Assembly (NCBI GenBank): GCA_020091685.1
Contig: CM034606.1
Location: 34,429,874-34,493,873, forward strand
From: Lutjanus erythropterus
Taxonomy: Eukaryota > Chordata > Actinopteri > Lutjaniformes > Lutjanidae
Direction of reading: 5' to 3'
DNA length: 64,000 nucleotides
Under the pieces are notes generated by a model. It had not been told where the DNA came from, ran no database searches, and saw only the letters and a program-made list of their open reading frames with translations. Below, piece after piece: positions 1 through 13,000 of the stretch. The stretch's first letter is position 1; each line of letters begins with the position of its first letter. The position numbers and the translations under genes are program-made.

Positions 1-947
1 GGTGCACAGAGATGTCATTATATACATCAAGAAAATGACCTGTCTCTGTATCTGTATTCAGATAAAAGATCAGAAGTGGGTGTGGTTTATTCAGGAAGTC
101 ATGTTAAATCAGTTAAATATTGTATTTTCTGACTTTCTAACATTCACGGGTAAATCAACTGTAAAGCAAAAATATTTCCTCATCTGTACTTTATACCTCT
201 CTATTTTACATTTTAATTTGTAACTAAACTAAGTGTCATGAATTGTCTGAACCCCACCATCACCTCTTGCTTTAACTGATAGGACTGAACCATAAGAAAC
301 TGGGAAAAAATATTTTAGATATTGAAAGATTCTATTTTGCATTGGAAATATAAAGTATTTACAGTAAAAAAAAAAGAAAGTAGTAAAAAATCCTTCAGTA
401 GCAGGGAATCATCTTAAATATTACACACATATTAACATTATAATATATCTTAATAATATTATTATAATAAGTACTTGTGTAAAAAAGTACTTAAACAAAA
501 GTCATACATAAAAAGTTATTTGTTATTTTATTTTGTTATTTCCTGAATAATTTATTTGTATTCGGGTGCATCCATAGACAAAAGGAGGATAAGAAGGATG
601 TCAGTGGAAAATAAAAGATCAGTTATTTTGAATGCAGCACATTAGTAGAGATATTCTAAACATGATTATATCACAGACCACTTTGGGTCTTTCCAAAAGT
701 CACCTCAGTTTCATCTGTAACATTAGTTCACCTTCTGGTCACAATGAAGCATGATGTTACAGATGAAAGTTTTCAGGAAATATGTTTGCAAAGAAGGCTG
801 AAACACAGGCATGAAATCCTCTCAGTGGTGTTTGATATAATCTGTGCTGATGGAAAAGTTATTGAACAATACAGTCCTCCACCTCCTGACTTCTTCACAG
901 AGGAAAGCATGGACAGACAGAAACATTAATGAATATATGAAGTGAAC
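1..947 (-). other. intron after e42, left part only
   Basis: AT-rich intron sequence. No exon-like block, clear repeat or RNA gene seen. Confidence 0.8.
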
Positions 948-1100
948 CTGGAAGATGAGTTTCCCCAGGACGGCCTTGCGCAGGTACAAAGCTCTGTCGA
1001 TGATCATGGTGCTGAACTGGATGAGCAGCATCACCAGGAAGGCCTCAGGAACCTGGTCCTCTGACAGGGTGGAGGCGATATCAGCTGCTGCACTGTGTTT
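948..1100 (-). CDS. piezo1: piezo1 e42: ninth repeat, last exon in the window
   Basis: 153 nt, phase 0 at both ends. Acceptor ctcttcag, donor GTTCAC. It reads KHSAAADIASTLSEDQVPEA, FLVMLLIQFSTMIIDRALYL, then RKAVLGKLIFQ. EAFLVMLLIQFST is the PIEZO1 form of this block. The next expected block (mammalian HLWMFFILPAVTE) does not appear in bases 1-947, so it lies outside the window. Confidence 0.98.
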
Positions 1101-3969
1101 CTGAAGAGAGAGACGGATTTTATCTGTTAACTGAGTCCAGATGTGCCTTGAGATTTTGTAACAATCACACAACATTATTGCAATATAGAATACATAAAGT
1201 TACACTGTAAATAAATTTTTAATTTACTAAATCAGTAGTTTGTCAGCACCCATTTCCCAATGCAGAGGCAACTTCTAAAAAATCCTTTCTGCAGGTCTTA
1301 ACAAGTTCAATTTGAGACTTTTTAAGACTTTTTTAGACCATTATAAGTGCAATTATAAACCTACTTCACATCAATGCTTGTAAGAAAAGGTTACTGGTTC
1401 AATGTTGGTTTTGTATTGTAGTTGTCACAGCATGCTCCAGCTTACAATTTGTTTCCCAAAAACATATTTAGAAGTGAGACTGAAGTTAAATCCAACATTA
1501 TAACAGTACCATTTGCTGCAGAAATACAATATTAAGACTTCAAAGTTGTATTTAAGACATTTTAAGACCGTTTAAGGCCTAAAATTGAGATTATTGTATT
1601 TTAGATATTTTAAGGACCTGCAAAAACCCGTTTAAAAAACCCTCTATCAAAGTGAACCCCAGTTTTTGAAATTATTTCTTTATAACAGACTGTTGATATG
1701 TGTAACAGGCCAATGCTATGGGAAATAATAAAATAAAAATAATGTTTAAATCAACAAAATCCTTTTTAAATTTTTCATTTTCATTTTGCACTTTAACAAA
1801 ACAATTAGATTTCCTGTCATCGTAGTTTCTGTTTTCATGAACGTAAATCACTGATAAATAATTATAAAATGACAACTTCCATCCAACCATTCGTCCTTCT
1901 CTCCATCTCTCACCCCAAAAGCCCAAAAGCCAAAAACGATGATGATGAAGTCAATGACATCAGTCAGGAACATGAGCGCGTAGACATCAGTGGCGGCTCG
2001 ATACTCAGCGTGGAGGATACTTTTAAAGAAACCCTGAGCCGGCTTGTAGACACTCTGAACACTGCACAGGAAAACAGAACAGCATAATGACACTACAGTA
2101 ACACATTACTCTGTTTTTTAAATCTTCAAAAGATAGAAACTAAATTATTTATCAATCTAAAACTTTTTGAATAACTTCATATTGATAAATGTTCTCACAG
2201 GCTGACTGTTGTGACTTCAGCACATAAATCTGACTCACCCAGAGATGCAGACATGTTTTATCTTCTGTCCAATAGCTATCAATCTTTTACTGGCTGCCTC
2301 TCTCCTCCTGCCTTTCTCCTTCTTCTTCTTCGCTGGTTCTTCACTGGGGTCTGCACTCTCAGCTGTGGGCTCCACTGGAACTATCAGAACCACAACCAAG
2401 GAAGGAGTTAAACAGAATTTACACCACAGAATAATAAAGAGTGAAGATCATTTAAAATGTTCCTGAGACATATTTTCTCTTTGTTACACATGATATGTGA
2501 GTTTCTTCTGGTCTAAATGACACAGAGATGACCAAGATCAACAGAAACTATCAGGTGAGTTGAGACCAGAAACAGATCAAATTTATCTAAATTAACAATG
2601 GACTTTACTGTTAAGCTTGAAACATGGACACTCCATCCAGCAGCTTTATTGGACATGTCCAAACATGTTTGAGCCACCAGAGCCAGAGGACTGTGACAGG
2701 ATGATGTTTTTTTTCTTCTGTGTCGGGCTGTCGGAACTGAAGTGAGCTGAAGTGAACTGCTGTGCTGATTTGGACTGAGAGTCGCTGAAGGTACGTCTGA
2801 GGGGAGGGTGAGGTGGTGTCGTTGTCGTGTGTCGGTTCGTGGGGTTTATATAGTGTTGGGGGACCATGGCTCATCACCGAGCCATGTTTCAGATCCGCCC
2901 AAAAAATTCTACACACAGAAATCATGAACATTCTAACAATCTAACTCCAGTCAGTCTTTTCATGTTTTCAGCAACTATTTTCTAACATGTAGAATATGTT
3001 TAAAAATAAAACTCTGATTTCCCTTTACACAGACTTTAATTGAATCTGTAAAATCAGCTCATCAATCTCATAATTATTTCTGCCTATTTTTCTGGGTCAT
3101 AACAGCTGCACATGTTAAAGATTAAGAAGTCTAAAGAGCGTCTCTTTCACCAGGCAGGATGACTGAAACGATGGTGAGAATAGATCTTCAGCTATGCAGA
3201 TATTTTGATGCATTATAGTAGATTTACAAAGTAAAGTAAGTGATGAAGCTTGAACACTATCAGACCTGTGGATGTGGTACACCTTAATGGAATGCAGCCA
3301 GAGTTAATGTTTAGTCACACCTACACAAAAAGCCACCAACCTTTGCTGTGTCGCTGTTTGGGTTGTTTGGATTTCTTGCGGAAGCGGATACCGATGCCTT
3401 TCTTTGGGACTTCCTCTGTGACCTGCTCTTTGTCTCCCTCTGTCTCTTCTTCAGGATCCAACGTGTCCTTCAGCCCGGACGGACTCTCCTGTCCATCTTC
3501 TGAGCCTGTGGCTGCTGCTGCTTCAGCTGCAGGAGGTTGTGGGGTGGCAGCAGCAGAGCTGGTACTTGGTTCAACAGAATCCACACGATCCTGCATCGAC
3601 AAACATGGATTTAAAAAACTAGTAAAGTATTCTAATATCTTTAAATACTGATACTAATACATGATGTCAATGGCAACTAATATCAAGTACTTGCACCAAC
3701 CTTTTCAGGTTGGTCTGCTTCAGTAATTTGCAGGTTTTCTGTGATGGATGTTGAGCTGACTCTGCCCTCTTCCTCTTCTCCTTCTCCTCCCTCCTTCTTC
3801 CTTCCATCTTCATCTCCTTCTCTAGTTTTTCCTTCATCCTTACAGCTTTCTGGTGAGGGGCTCTCCTCCTCTAGAGGGCCCTCGTGGTCCCACAGGCCAT
3901 AACGCTACACACACACACACACACACACACGCACGCACGCACGCACGCACGCACGCGCGCGCACGCACG

Positions 3970-4018
<49 letters not shown>

Positions 4019-7000
4019 CACAAAACACAAACATGTGAGGCTGAAGTTCTGTGGGCTAAAGTGGAAAACACTGAGGAGATATGAAAGATAGATCCACCAG
4101 ACTATTTCTCAAGTAAAGGTGACACATATTGATAGAGAGCAGAACACTATGATGTCACAGTGAAGTTGACCTTTGACCCTATGGAATGTCATCACCTCAT
4201 CATTTTATCCTATTAGACATTTGTGTGAAATTTTGTCATATTAGTCTATGAAATCTAAATGGTAATGCTTCAATTTCTAGGTTCCATTATTTGATCTAAA
4301 TAAGTGGTAATTACCAAGTAGAGATTTTGTAGAAATTACTTCCAAATTACCCCCAGATTTCATGGTTAAGCATGTGATAATTAGCAAGTGCCATTTTCAT
4401 GTAGTTGGTGGTAATTACAAAGCAACATATTTGAAAGTTCTCTGAATTTACCCACAAATTACCCACAAAAGTCATGGTAAGTTTGTGATAATTTGTTGTA
4501 AACTAACTGTAAAATTTGCAGGAGTATATTTTGAAAAGTGGAAGGCAGCAAATTATGCCCTGTTGCTTTAACACAGCTTTGCTTACTGGTTATGGAGTGT
4601 AACCATCACTATAATCAGTGTAAACAGTAACTGACCATGAGCAGGGATCTGTGGAAGAAGAGAGCCAGCAGCTGGAGCAGATCGTATCTGATGTAGTTGT
4701 CGGTCTTCTCCAGGCCCAGGATGCGAGGCGGGAAGAAAGGTTTGTCTTCATTCAGAGTCATCTCATACACACTGTTCCAGGGGAAGAATCCAAACTGGAA
4801 GAGGTATTTAACCACCACCATCACCTGCAGAGGAGCAGAACAAAAAGAGAAAGTCAGCAGAGCTCGGTGTGGGTTTGTCATCGGATTTATTGTTGATAAA
4901 GGGAACACTGATTGGTGGATCTTTGAAGGCTTAATCTGTCACAAACCTCTGACTTTAGTGATTCTAAAAATGTGTTTTTTTACTCATGCAGTGAAACAAC
5001 AGATACAATATTATATTATTAGAAGTGACTGCTGCGTGTGTCAGTGTTGGTACCTCTGTGTAGACTATAGCAGTCATCCAGAACCTCTTGGTCGGTCGTG
5101 GAACAGCCAGCATAGCCCACAGGAACACCAGTATGGGCAGGACCAGAGATATGACAGAGGCACTGACCACGTTGTTCAGCACGATGATGAAGTAACACAC
5201 GAGCTCAGAGTTGGCTGCCAGCAGGTTGTACATGGCAAACAGCAGCTTCAGCAGCCGGTTCTGGTTGTTGTAGAAGTCTCTGCTCTCTTCCAGCTCCTCG
5301 ATGAAGTACTGCCTGCAGACAGTGAAGAGAACGTCACAACACAGAACTTTGTATCTTTCAGTAACTGATACAGAAGAACCATTGACCAGAACTCTGGAAC
5401 AAAATGTGAGTTGTAATAAAGTAAAGTTTTCTTGTAACACATTCATGTAATCCAGTAGTTTTTTGGTACTTGTACTTTTCTAAGTGGATTTTCAAGTTTG
5501 GACTTTTACTCATACTTAAGTATGCACTGCACTATGTAATCTACTTAGTTATGTTAGTTACTATTGTCTGGCAGAGCCATGTGTTGAATAAGCAAACTTA
5601 AACGTAACAAATGAGAAAAAAATGAGAAAATAACCAGAAAAACAATTGAAAATGAGAAAAAAATCTAAAATTTATTGAATGACAAATTATTACTGATTAA
5701 TCGGTTGCAAGCATTTTCAGCTATGAAATGCACAAAATTTGTAAAGCTGACTGTGAGCAGGAGAAGGAGTTGGGATGAATACTTTGGTAATTTTACTTAA
5801 GTATTTTTCTAACACCCATACTTTTATTTGTAACTGAGTAATATTTTAGTCATGTAACAGTACATGTACTTTCCAACGCTGGTTATTAAAGTGAACAAAC
5901 ACTAAACTAAAACATAAAACTAGGTGTGAACAAATATTTTAGTTAACTGAAAAAAAGACAAAATTTTACTAAATGAAATAATATTGTGTACTTACAAAAA
6001 TAATTTTTCAACACAACAAACATGAGGAGACATGGTGCATATATTTACTGAGTCTGTGATGTCTATTGTATAACTGTGAGTCAGCTGATTCACACTGTTG
6101 GGTAACAACTGGTCCACAGTGCGTACCTGTCTCCCAGCAGCTCGCTGGCTGTCCTCGAGTGTCTGTGCTGTTGTCTGGACGGGCCTGACAGCAGCTCCAT
6201 GCTGCTGGACTGGGGTTCTGGACTCAGGAGGTTCCCGGTGCTGTTGACCCTCGGCCTGGGGGTCGACCGGCCTGTCACACCCCCGCTGTCCACGTCCAGG
6301 CAGCTGACGGAAGGATTCAAACATACACATCAAAATACAAATAACATCTGACAAACTGAAGTTGAAAATTGGAATATTGTACAAAAAGGTCTTATTCAGA
6401 GAATTCAGAGCCGCTCTAGCTGCTACCCACACTGTTAACTATCCTTAGGCTGGGCTGCACCAACAAGGATTAAGTTTTAAGCTTGATTTAACTTTAAATT
6501 ATGCTGCACCAAACTTCAAATTAAATTTAAATCTCTCTTTAAACCTCAGTTTAGTTTTTACTCTAAACCTTGATTAAATTTAATTCTGTTGCACCTTTAA
6601 ACTCCAATTTAAACTGTGATCCAGTATTATGTTTAAACTTACATTGAGAGGGTTTAACTTGGATGACTAACACTTTATATGACAATACATTGTTTGCTAG
6701 CTAGCGAAAGTGTTTTGTCTTTATGAACATGCTCAGTAAATGTAACACCCAGCACATGGGCATCCATATTTGAATAAGAACAAGTTCTCATGACATCTCC
6801 TACAGACATCTTCTTCTACTTTGACCTGTGTCCTCCTGCCAGGCTGTGGAACCACATTCACAGTGTGATGAGTTCTAGTGAGACACACTCTTTTCCACAC
6901 TGACCTGTACCTGGTTGAGTTTTCTGCATCCGTCTCATCCAGACAGGTCTCCAGTGTGGGACTCTCACTGTCCTGAGACAGCAGCTCGTCTGTGGAGTCT

Positions 7001-10000
7001 CCTGTTGTCTGATGCTGCCAGTCAGAAAGAGAAAGACAAGTTAGATCGTTTCCCAAAATGTTTTCTCTGTGGGACACATTTTTTAAAATTGACAAACAAT
7101 TATGACTCAGTTCACAACAGGCCTTATCAATAAATTTTGGATGAGTTAATTTGCGCATAAATGAACATTCCTGACCATTTTTACTGTCATTTCTGCATCA
7201 CTTTATATAATCTTGACAGGTTGAATTAACAGGTTATCTCATTGGTTTTAATTCCTTTCAACAAGAAAACAAACTTAAAATAAGTTGAAATAGCTCAAAA
7301 TTTCTAGGCAACTTTGTGTAATAGATTTTTGAGCTTTGAATAAAACTCAAATTCTTACGTTAGCTTAAATGAAGTTAAAAAAGTTTTGCCAACCTGGTTG
7401 AGATAATTTAATTTTCTTCTTTAGTTAAACTTAAATTAAATGGTTTTAATTGAAAATATTAAAATATTAACCACTGTTCACTTTCACTTCAACAAGTTCA
7501 CTCAATAATTTTTGAAATACAGTGTTTGGAGGTTTCTAAAACTCAAAGATTCAAGTTCATCTGAAGAAGAAACTTGTTTAAAAGCTTTTGAGTTGGGCTC
7601 AAAACTCAAAAATCTATTGAAGTAAGTTGGACTGAAATTTTGAGGTTTCTTAACTTTTTCATTTTTACAGTATGGGACATTTTAGCCTACTTCAGAAACG
7701 AGACAAAATAAGTGCCTCCCTCTCACCAGTAAAACAATATACACATTTTAAATGATTTACTGTAGATATAAGTCTTAAATTTTGCTGAATGTCTTCCACA
7801 GTCTTTTATTTATTTGATGAACCAAATAAAATCTCCTGTGACCCACCTGTAGGTCACGACTCAGTCTTTGGACTGACTGAGTTAGAGTGCGTTTGTGCTC
7901 AGTTTTCAGGTGTTGTGTTTACCTGCTGTATCTTGTGAGTGATGAAGTAACGTTCATTGCACAGGACAGTGGACGTATCTCTGTACTGTTTAGTCAGCAG
8001 GTTGAGCCACTGAGTCAGTCCGTCCACCATGGCCAGAACTATGGCCCATAAGAAGCGCAGGATGTCCAGGATCCTCTGAACCATCTCACCATGACCTGCA
8101 GCAGGACAGTGAAGGCTTCTGAGAAACAATCATCCACTATCTTCTATACTTTGAGACTGTGACCTCTGGAGCTGTTTTACATGCATGGACAGGAATTACA
8201 AGGAGATCAATTTGAGGTCAAAATATTCTCACAGTTCTTCTAGTCCTGTCTTGTACATTGTTTTTTATAATGACAGCGGTGAGACAGGCCTGCTGTTTGT
8301 CTGAAAAGTGAAGCCAATGTGGAAGTGCCTTAAACCTGCATTCTTTCTATCGGCCAGCAGGAGGCGACTCCACTGGTTGCAAAAAGAACTTTGGAGAAAA
8401 TAAACCTACTTCAAAAGAGGGAACAAGTGCATGCAAATACAAAGACAAAAATCTCACAACATACACAGTCTGAGCACTGTTAGGCTACAAATAAATATTT
8501 GAATTCTCTTTCAGGACCTTCTTTTAAAAGGAAACAGCGTCATCAAGTCAAAATGCCCATACTTCTCACCTGACTTATGACCTTAGTTTTTTAGTTTATG
8601 GTCTCATTCACTAGTTGTAAGTTTTCTTCTATATAGCCTGGTGTTCACGTTGTAAATAACGGTCCCATTTACAATAAAATAGCAGAGCAGATAAAGCAGG
8701 AACGGTTCGGTTCAGGGTTACCTTGTCATTGACAAGTTGCTACCACGTTGACCTGTCAATCAGGATAGTTTTTTTCCAGTAAGTACATTTTTTTTATTTC
8801 ATGCCTGTTTTTTTGCAAGCCAAAATTAGCATCCAAGTTAATATCAAAATGAATGTGAATTATGGGACTCCCTGCAAAAAGTTGGTATTTCACCCAGGAG
8901 TGGTACCTCACATCATATGTCACACACAGTGTTGTGTGTCCAATGTGCGTTCTTGTCAGCTCGCTTTGGTCTCTTATTAACCTAATCTTTGTCTTCACTC
9001 CAATATTACACTTTTTTGCTCCTTGTACTGCTGTCACACCTGCAACCACACTGACACTAGACGTCCTTACAGATTTTCACATGACTTTTAACCATTTCAG
9101 CATTATACTGGAACTAAATCAGGGGTGTAGTGCTAATTACCAAGGTGGATACACTGTAGTTTTCCCTCGTCCTTCCTCACTGAGTGATATAGTTGACTTG
9201 AAAATAGGCGAGTAAACTCTGTCTCATTTAAAAGAGGTGGATAAACTGAGTTTACTTGGGTTTACCTCCTCCTACGCCCCTGAACTAAGTAGTATATTCA
9301 CAAGATGAACTAAATGATGTCCAACAACAAAAATATCCTAAGGTGTGGTGTCTCTATTCTAACAGCATCTTGCCAAAACGGGCTTACAAACATAAACTAA
9401 ACTGATTTCATAATGTATGCATGCATTGATAAGTCTAGTCTGACTAATTTTCCAAGCTTTATAAATAAAATGAGCCTATACTGTGACACTCGGTCTGAGC
9501 GTGTGGCCAGGGCCCCTTTTGAAGATGTCTTAAAAACATTGTTTTCAATACTACAGCAAATGTAAAAAAAAAAATTAACTACTTCTAAATATACTTCTTC
9601 TATTAATGCAATAATAATTTACATTATATTCAAATAATATACAGCACATACATTATAAATTGTACTGATAATTCTACACATCATGGGTGTAGTGGAAACA
9701 GCAGTATGTGATGGTGAATGTGAACCTACCAGACTCCTGCTCCTCCGGCTCCTCCACCTCCTCCTGAATGACAGTGTCCTCAAACACATCATTGTCCCCA
9801 CAACCTACACACACACACACACACACATAGAGAGACACACACAAACAAGCGGTATACATATTTAGTAAATATGTCTGTGTAATGTGCCATTTCAGGTCTT
9901 GATGACCCAGTACAAGCAGTAAACCTAAAACCTTTTTATGTTTTATTTTTATTTTCACACATTTGTCTTCATGATGGGTCAGTGGTATACATGCATTCAA

Positions 10001-13000
10001 ATACAGCTGTCATCTTGTATTTATAAGGTTCTTATACAATGTTTGGATGTTAAAAAGAGGATATTTAACCCTAGTGACCTTTCATTACATCACTTCCTTC
10101 ATAGAGGAAAGGTCACATGCTCTCCTCCTGACCAACATGCTGAACAGTTTAAATTATAATACTTGTCTGCAGGCATCTGCTCCAGCATCCCTGATAGTCA
10201 TAGAGGACATAAGAATGTCTCACCTATGACGGAGAAAGGCTCCTGCTGTGAATCTGCTCTTCCTTCCCTCTCTTTCTCTTTTGCCTCCATCCTCCTCAGC
10301 TGTCTCTGCCGTCTCTGACGTTCTCTCAGAGCTGTTTTCACACTGGTCACCCACGCTTGGTACGCCAACTGTGAGGAAATGACAACAATCAACAACACAA
10401 TACACATATGTCCGTTAGCATTTTGATGACTGCAACTGTAATCAGTAAAGAAACGTCAGTCATCTGTGTGCAGAGATCAGATATTGTGGACACATGAGCC
10501 CTCCTGAGACTTGGACTGTCTCTGATCATGTTGTGATCCCACTGCTGTGTCTCTGTCTCAAAACTGTATATTTAGGGGGTTTTCATTTTTATTCTTCAAT
10601 TATGATGGAAAACATACTTTAAAAGGTCCAACCCCTGGCTATTAAACCTTGTAACAGGCCAACCTCCTCGTGATTATACTTTTTATTAAAAGCATGTTTT
10701 GTGAATCAGTTGTGTGTCTGACCTGACTGGCAGTGTGTTTCTGAGGCTTCTGTTCTTCAGCCTGGAGCTCCTCTTCATCCTCGCTGTCTGATTCAAACAG
10801 GTAGTACTCTCCTGAGTGGAGCACTGTTTGAGGAGAAGAAGCACAGAACCATCATTACTCATTACACAGAGCTCATATGAGGTTGGATCAGGACCGCTTC
10901 ACTCTTACAGTTACAGTTTTTCATCCATCAGCTTGTCTGAGTGTTTGTGTTACCTGTAGCATGGTCCAACCACGGCTGGTGCCACTTTTTCTTCCTGGAC
11001 TTCTTCTTGTCAGTCGGCGTCTCTGTAAGGAAACAAGAGAAGGTTTACATTAGAGGAAGTGCTGCACAGAACAAACAAACTGATAGTGGAATTAAAAATG
11101 TAATTGTAACCTGGTGGTGCTAGAGACGGTGATGAGTTTACCAAAATTAAATGGGCTCATCTCTATGGAAACATCATCGTGTTCAGCAGATTTTACGACA
11201 CATTGCCTTGAGAGATTCTCAAGAACAACTTTATGGACTTGGGCTTGCATTTATACAGCACTTTTCTGGTCTATTGACTTTTACAACTACACGTCACATT
11301 CACCCATTCAGTCACACAATCACACACTGATGGAACAGCCATCGGGGAAAATTTGGGGCTTGGCATCTTGTCCACAGCCGATCCTTAATAAAATAACTTT
11401 ATTTATCTCAGCTCGTTTGGGGTTTCTCTGCCCCCTCATGGCGAAACATTAATTCATGCAGCTTTAAAGTTGATGAAGTCAAAGCAGATGTTTATATGTT
11501 TTTGTTACACATCTCTTGTGCTATATGTAGGATATATAAGCAAATACAAAAAAGTAATTTTGTAAGTACTCTCTGGTATTCTTAATGCTATTTTAGAGTT
11601 TGTAATTTCCTGGAATAAATGAAATAAAAAATAAAAAATGGTGACTTTTTGTCCTGCACTTGTCTTGCTGTCTGATGTTTTTCTGGGGAACAGGTCTGTA
11701 CATAACTTTCCTTACTGATTTGGATGAAACTGGCTCATACTTTATAGAGAAAATATTCTCAGGTTTTCTTTCTGATGTCCTCTGGCTGCTCAGCTTCATC
11801 TGACTGTGCTTTATACTGTTTCCTGATGGACATATAATTTGTTGCTAAAGTAGCTAACCGCTAACGGCTGCTAACTATACTGTTAGCTTCCAGTAACAGG
11901 CTACTGAACCAGGGAATACAACAGGGAATACAGTACCAAGGTTGTTTACAGTTTTCTATGATGGAAAGATAGCTTTACTTGTTGCTAAAGTAGCTCACCG
12001 CTAATGGCAGCAAACTATCCTGTTAGTTTCCAATAGCATATAAGTGAACCAAGCTTAGGAGCCTCCCAGAGAACATAGCCAGATCGGGACCAAAGACAGC
12101 CTCCAAGACTGACAGGGAATACAGTACCATGGTCTTATACAGAAAAACACCTTGGTACTGTTGTTTAACTGGCCTCCATCATGTTCACTGTAGCATGGAC
12201 TGTTCTTTTTTACACCCCTGTACCGCTCCAGCTGCATGACAGGGGAGAATAATGCAATACAGGAAACTAGGGCTGCAATGATTCATCGCTAATTAACTGT
12301 CAACTATGTTGTGAATTGATTAATCATTGGAGTAATTTTTGTGTAAAAAAAGTCAAAATTCTCTGATTCCAGCTTCTCAAATCTGAATATTTTCTGGTCT
12401 CTTTACTTCTTTAGGACAGTAAACTGAATATCTTTGGGTTCTGGACAAAACAAGACATTTAAGGGTGTCATCTTGGACTTTAGGAGACACTGATGACATA
12501 TTTGCACCATTTTCTGACATTTTATGGAACATACAACTAATTGATTAATCAAGAAAATAATTGAGAAGTGGATCAGCAATAAGCAGTCTGCTGGCATGAC
12601 AGTAAACCTCTATTAGCAGTAAGCCAAATAAAAATGAGTGCTACAGGTCAGTACAGTTTAATTAATTGTCACCTTATATCTCCAGTTTTTGGTATTTTCA
12701 AGTTTAAAGAAAGAAAGAAAAGAAGAGACAGAAAGCAGGCATTAATGAAGGAATGTAAGAAAGGAGGAAAGAAGGGAGGAAGAAGAGACAAGAAAAAAAC
12801 CTACTGACATTGTTTTATGAGCTGGTTGAGTGTGAAATATTCTGCAAAGTAGCTATAGCCATAAAATCACAACATTCCCTCTGAAACCCTGTGGACAGAC
12901 CGACTGACTGAAATCACACTTTTCACCCCACAGTGGACAAACACAGCAGACACACAATAAAATGAAACCTGACAAATGATGCATTTCACTGCCAGGTTTA

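Noticed and set aside
744..929. 61-codon plus-strand frame as a continuation or separate gene
   Set aside because: Lies opposite intron and the e42 donor side; no domain, chance length.
1..947. Next piezo1 exon (HLWMFF-type block)
   Set aside because: Looked for on the minus strand and not found; it must lie outside the window.
3840..4084. Four frames of repeated His-Thr or Cys-Val over the CA tract
   Set aside because: Translations of a dinucleotide repeat, not genes.
4697..5368. 223-codon plus-strand reading frame, the longest in the window
   Set aside because: It runs antisense across e37, the intron and e36. The opposite strand carries near-invariant PIEZO1 blocks with proper splice sites.
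11114..11452. 112-codon plus-strand frame
   Set aside because: Covers a common dispersed fish repeat; no protein domain.
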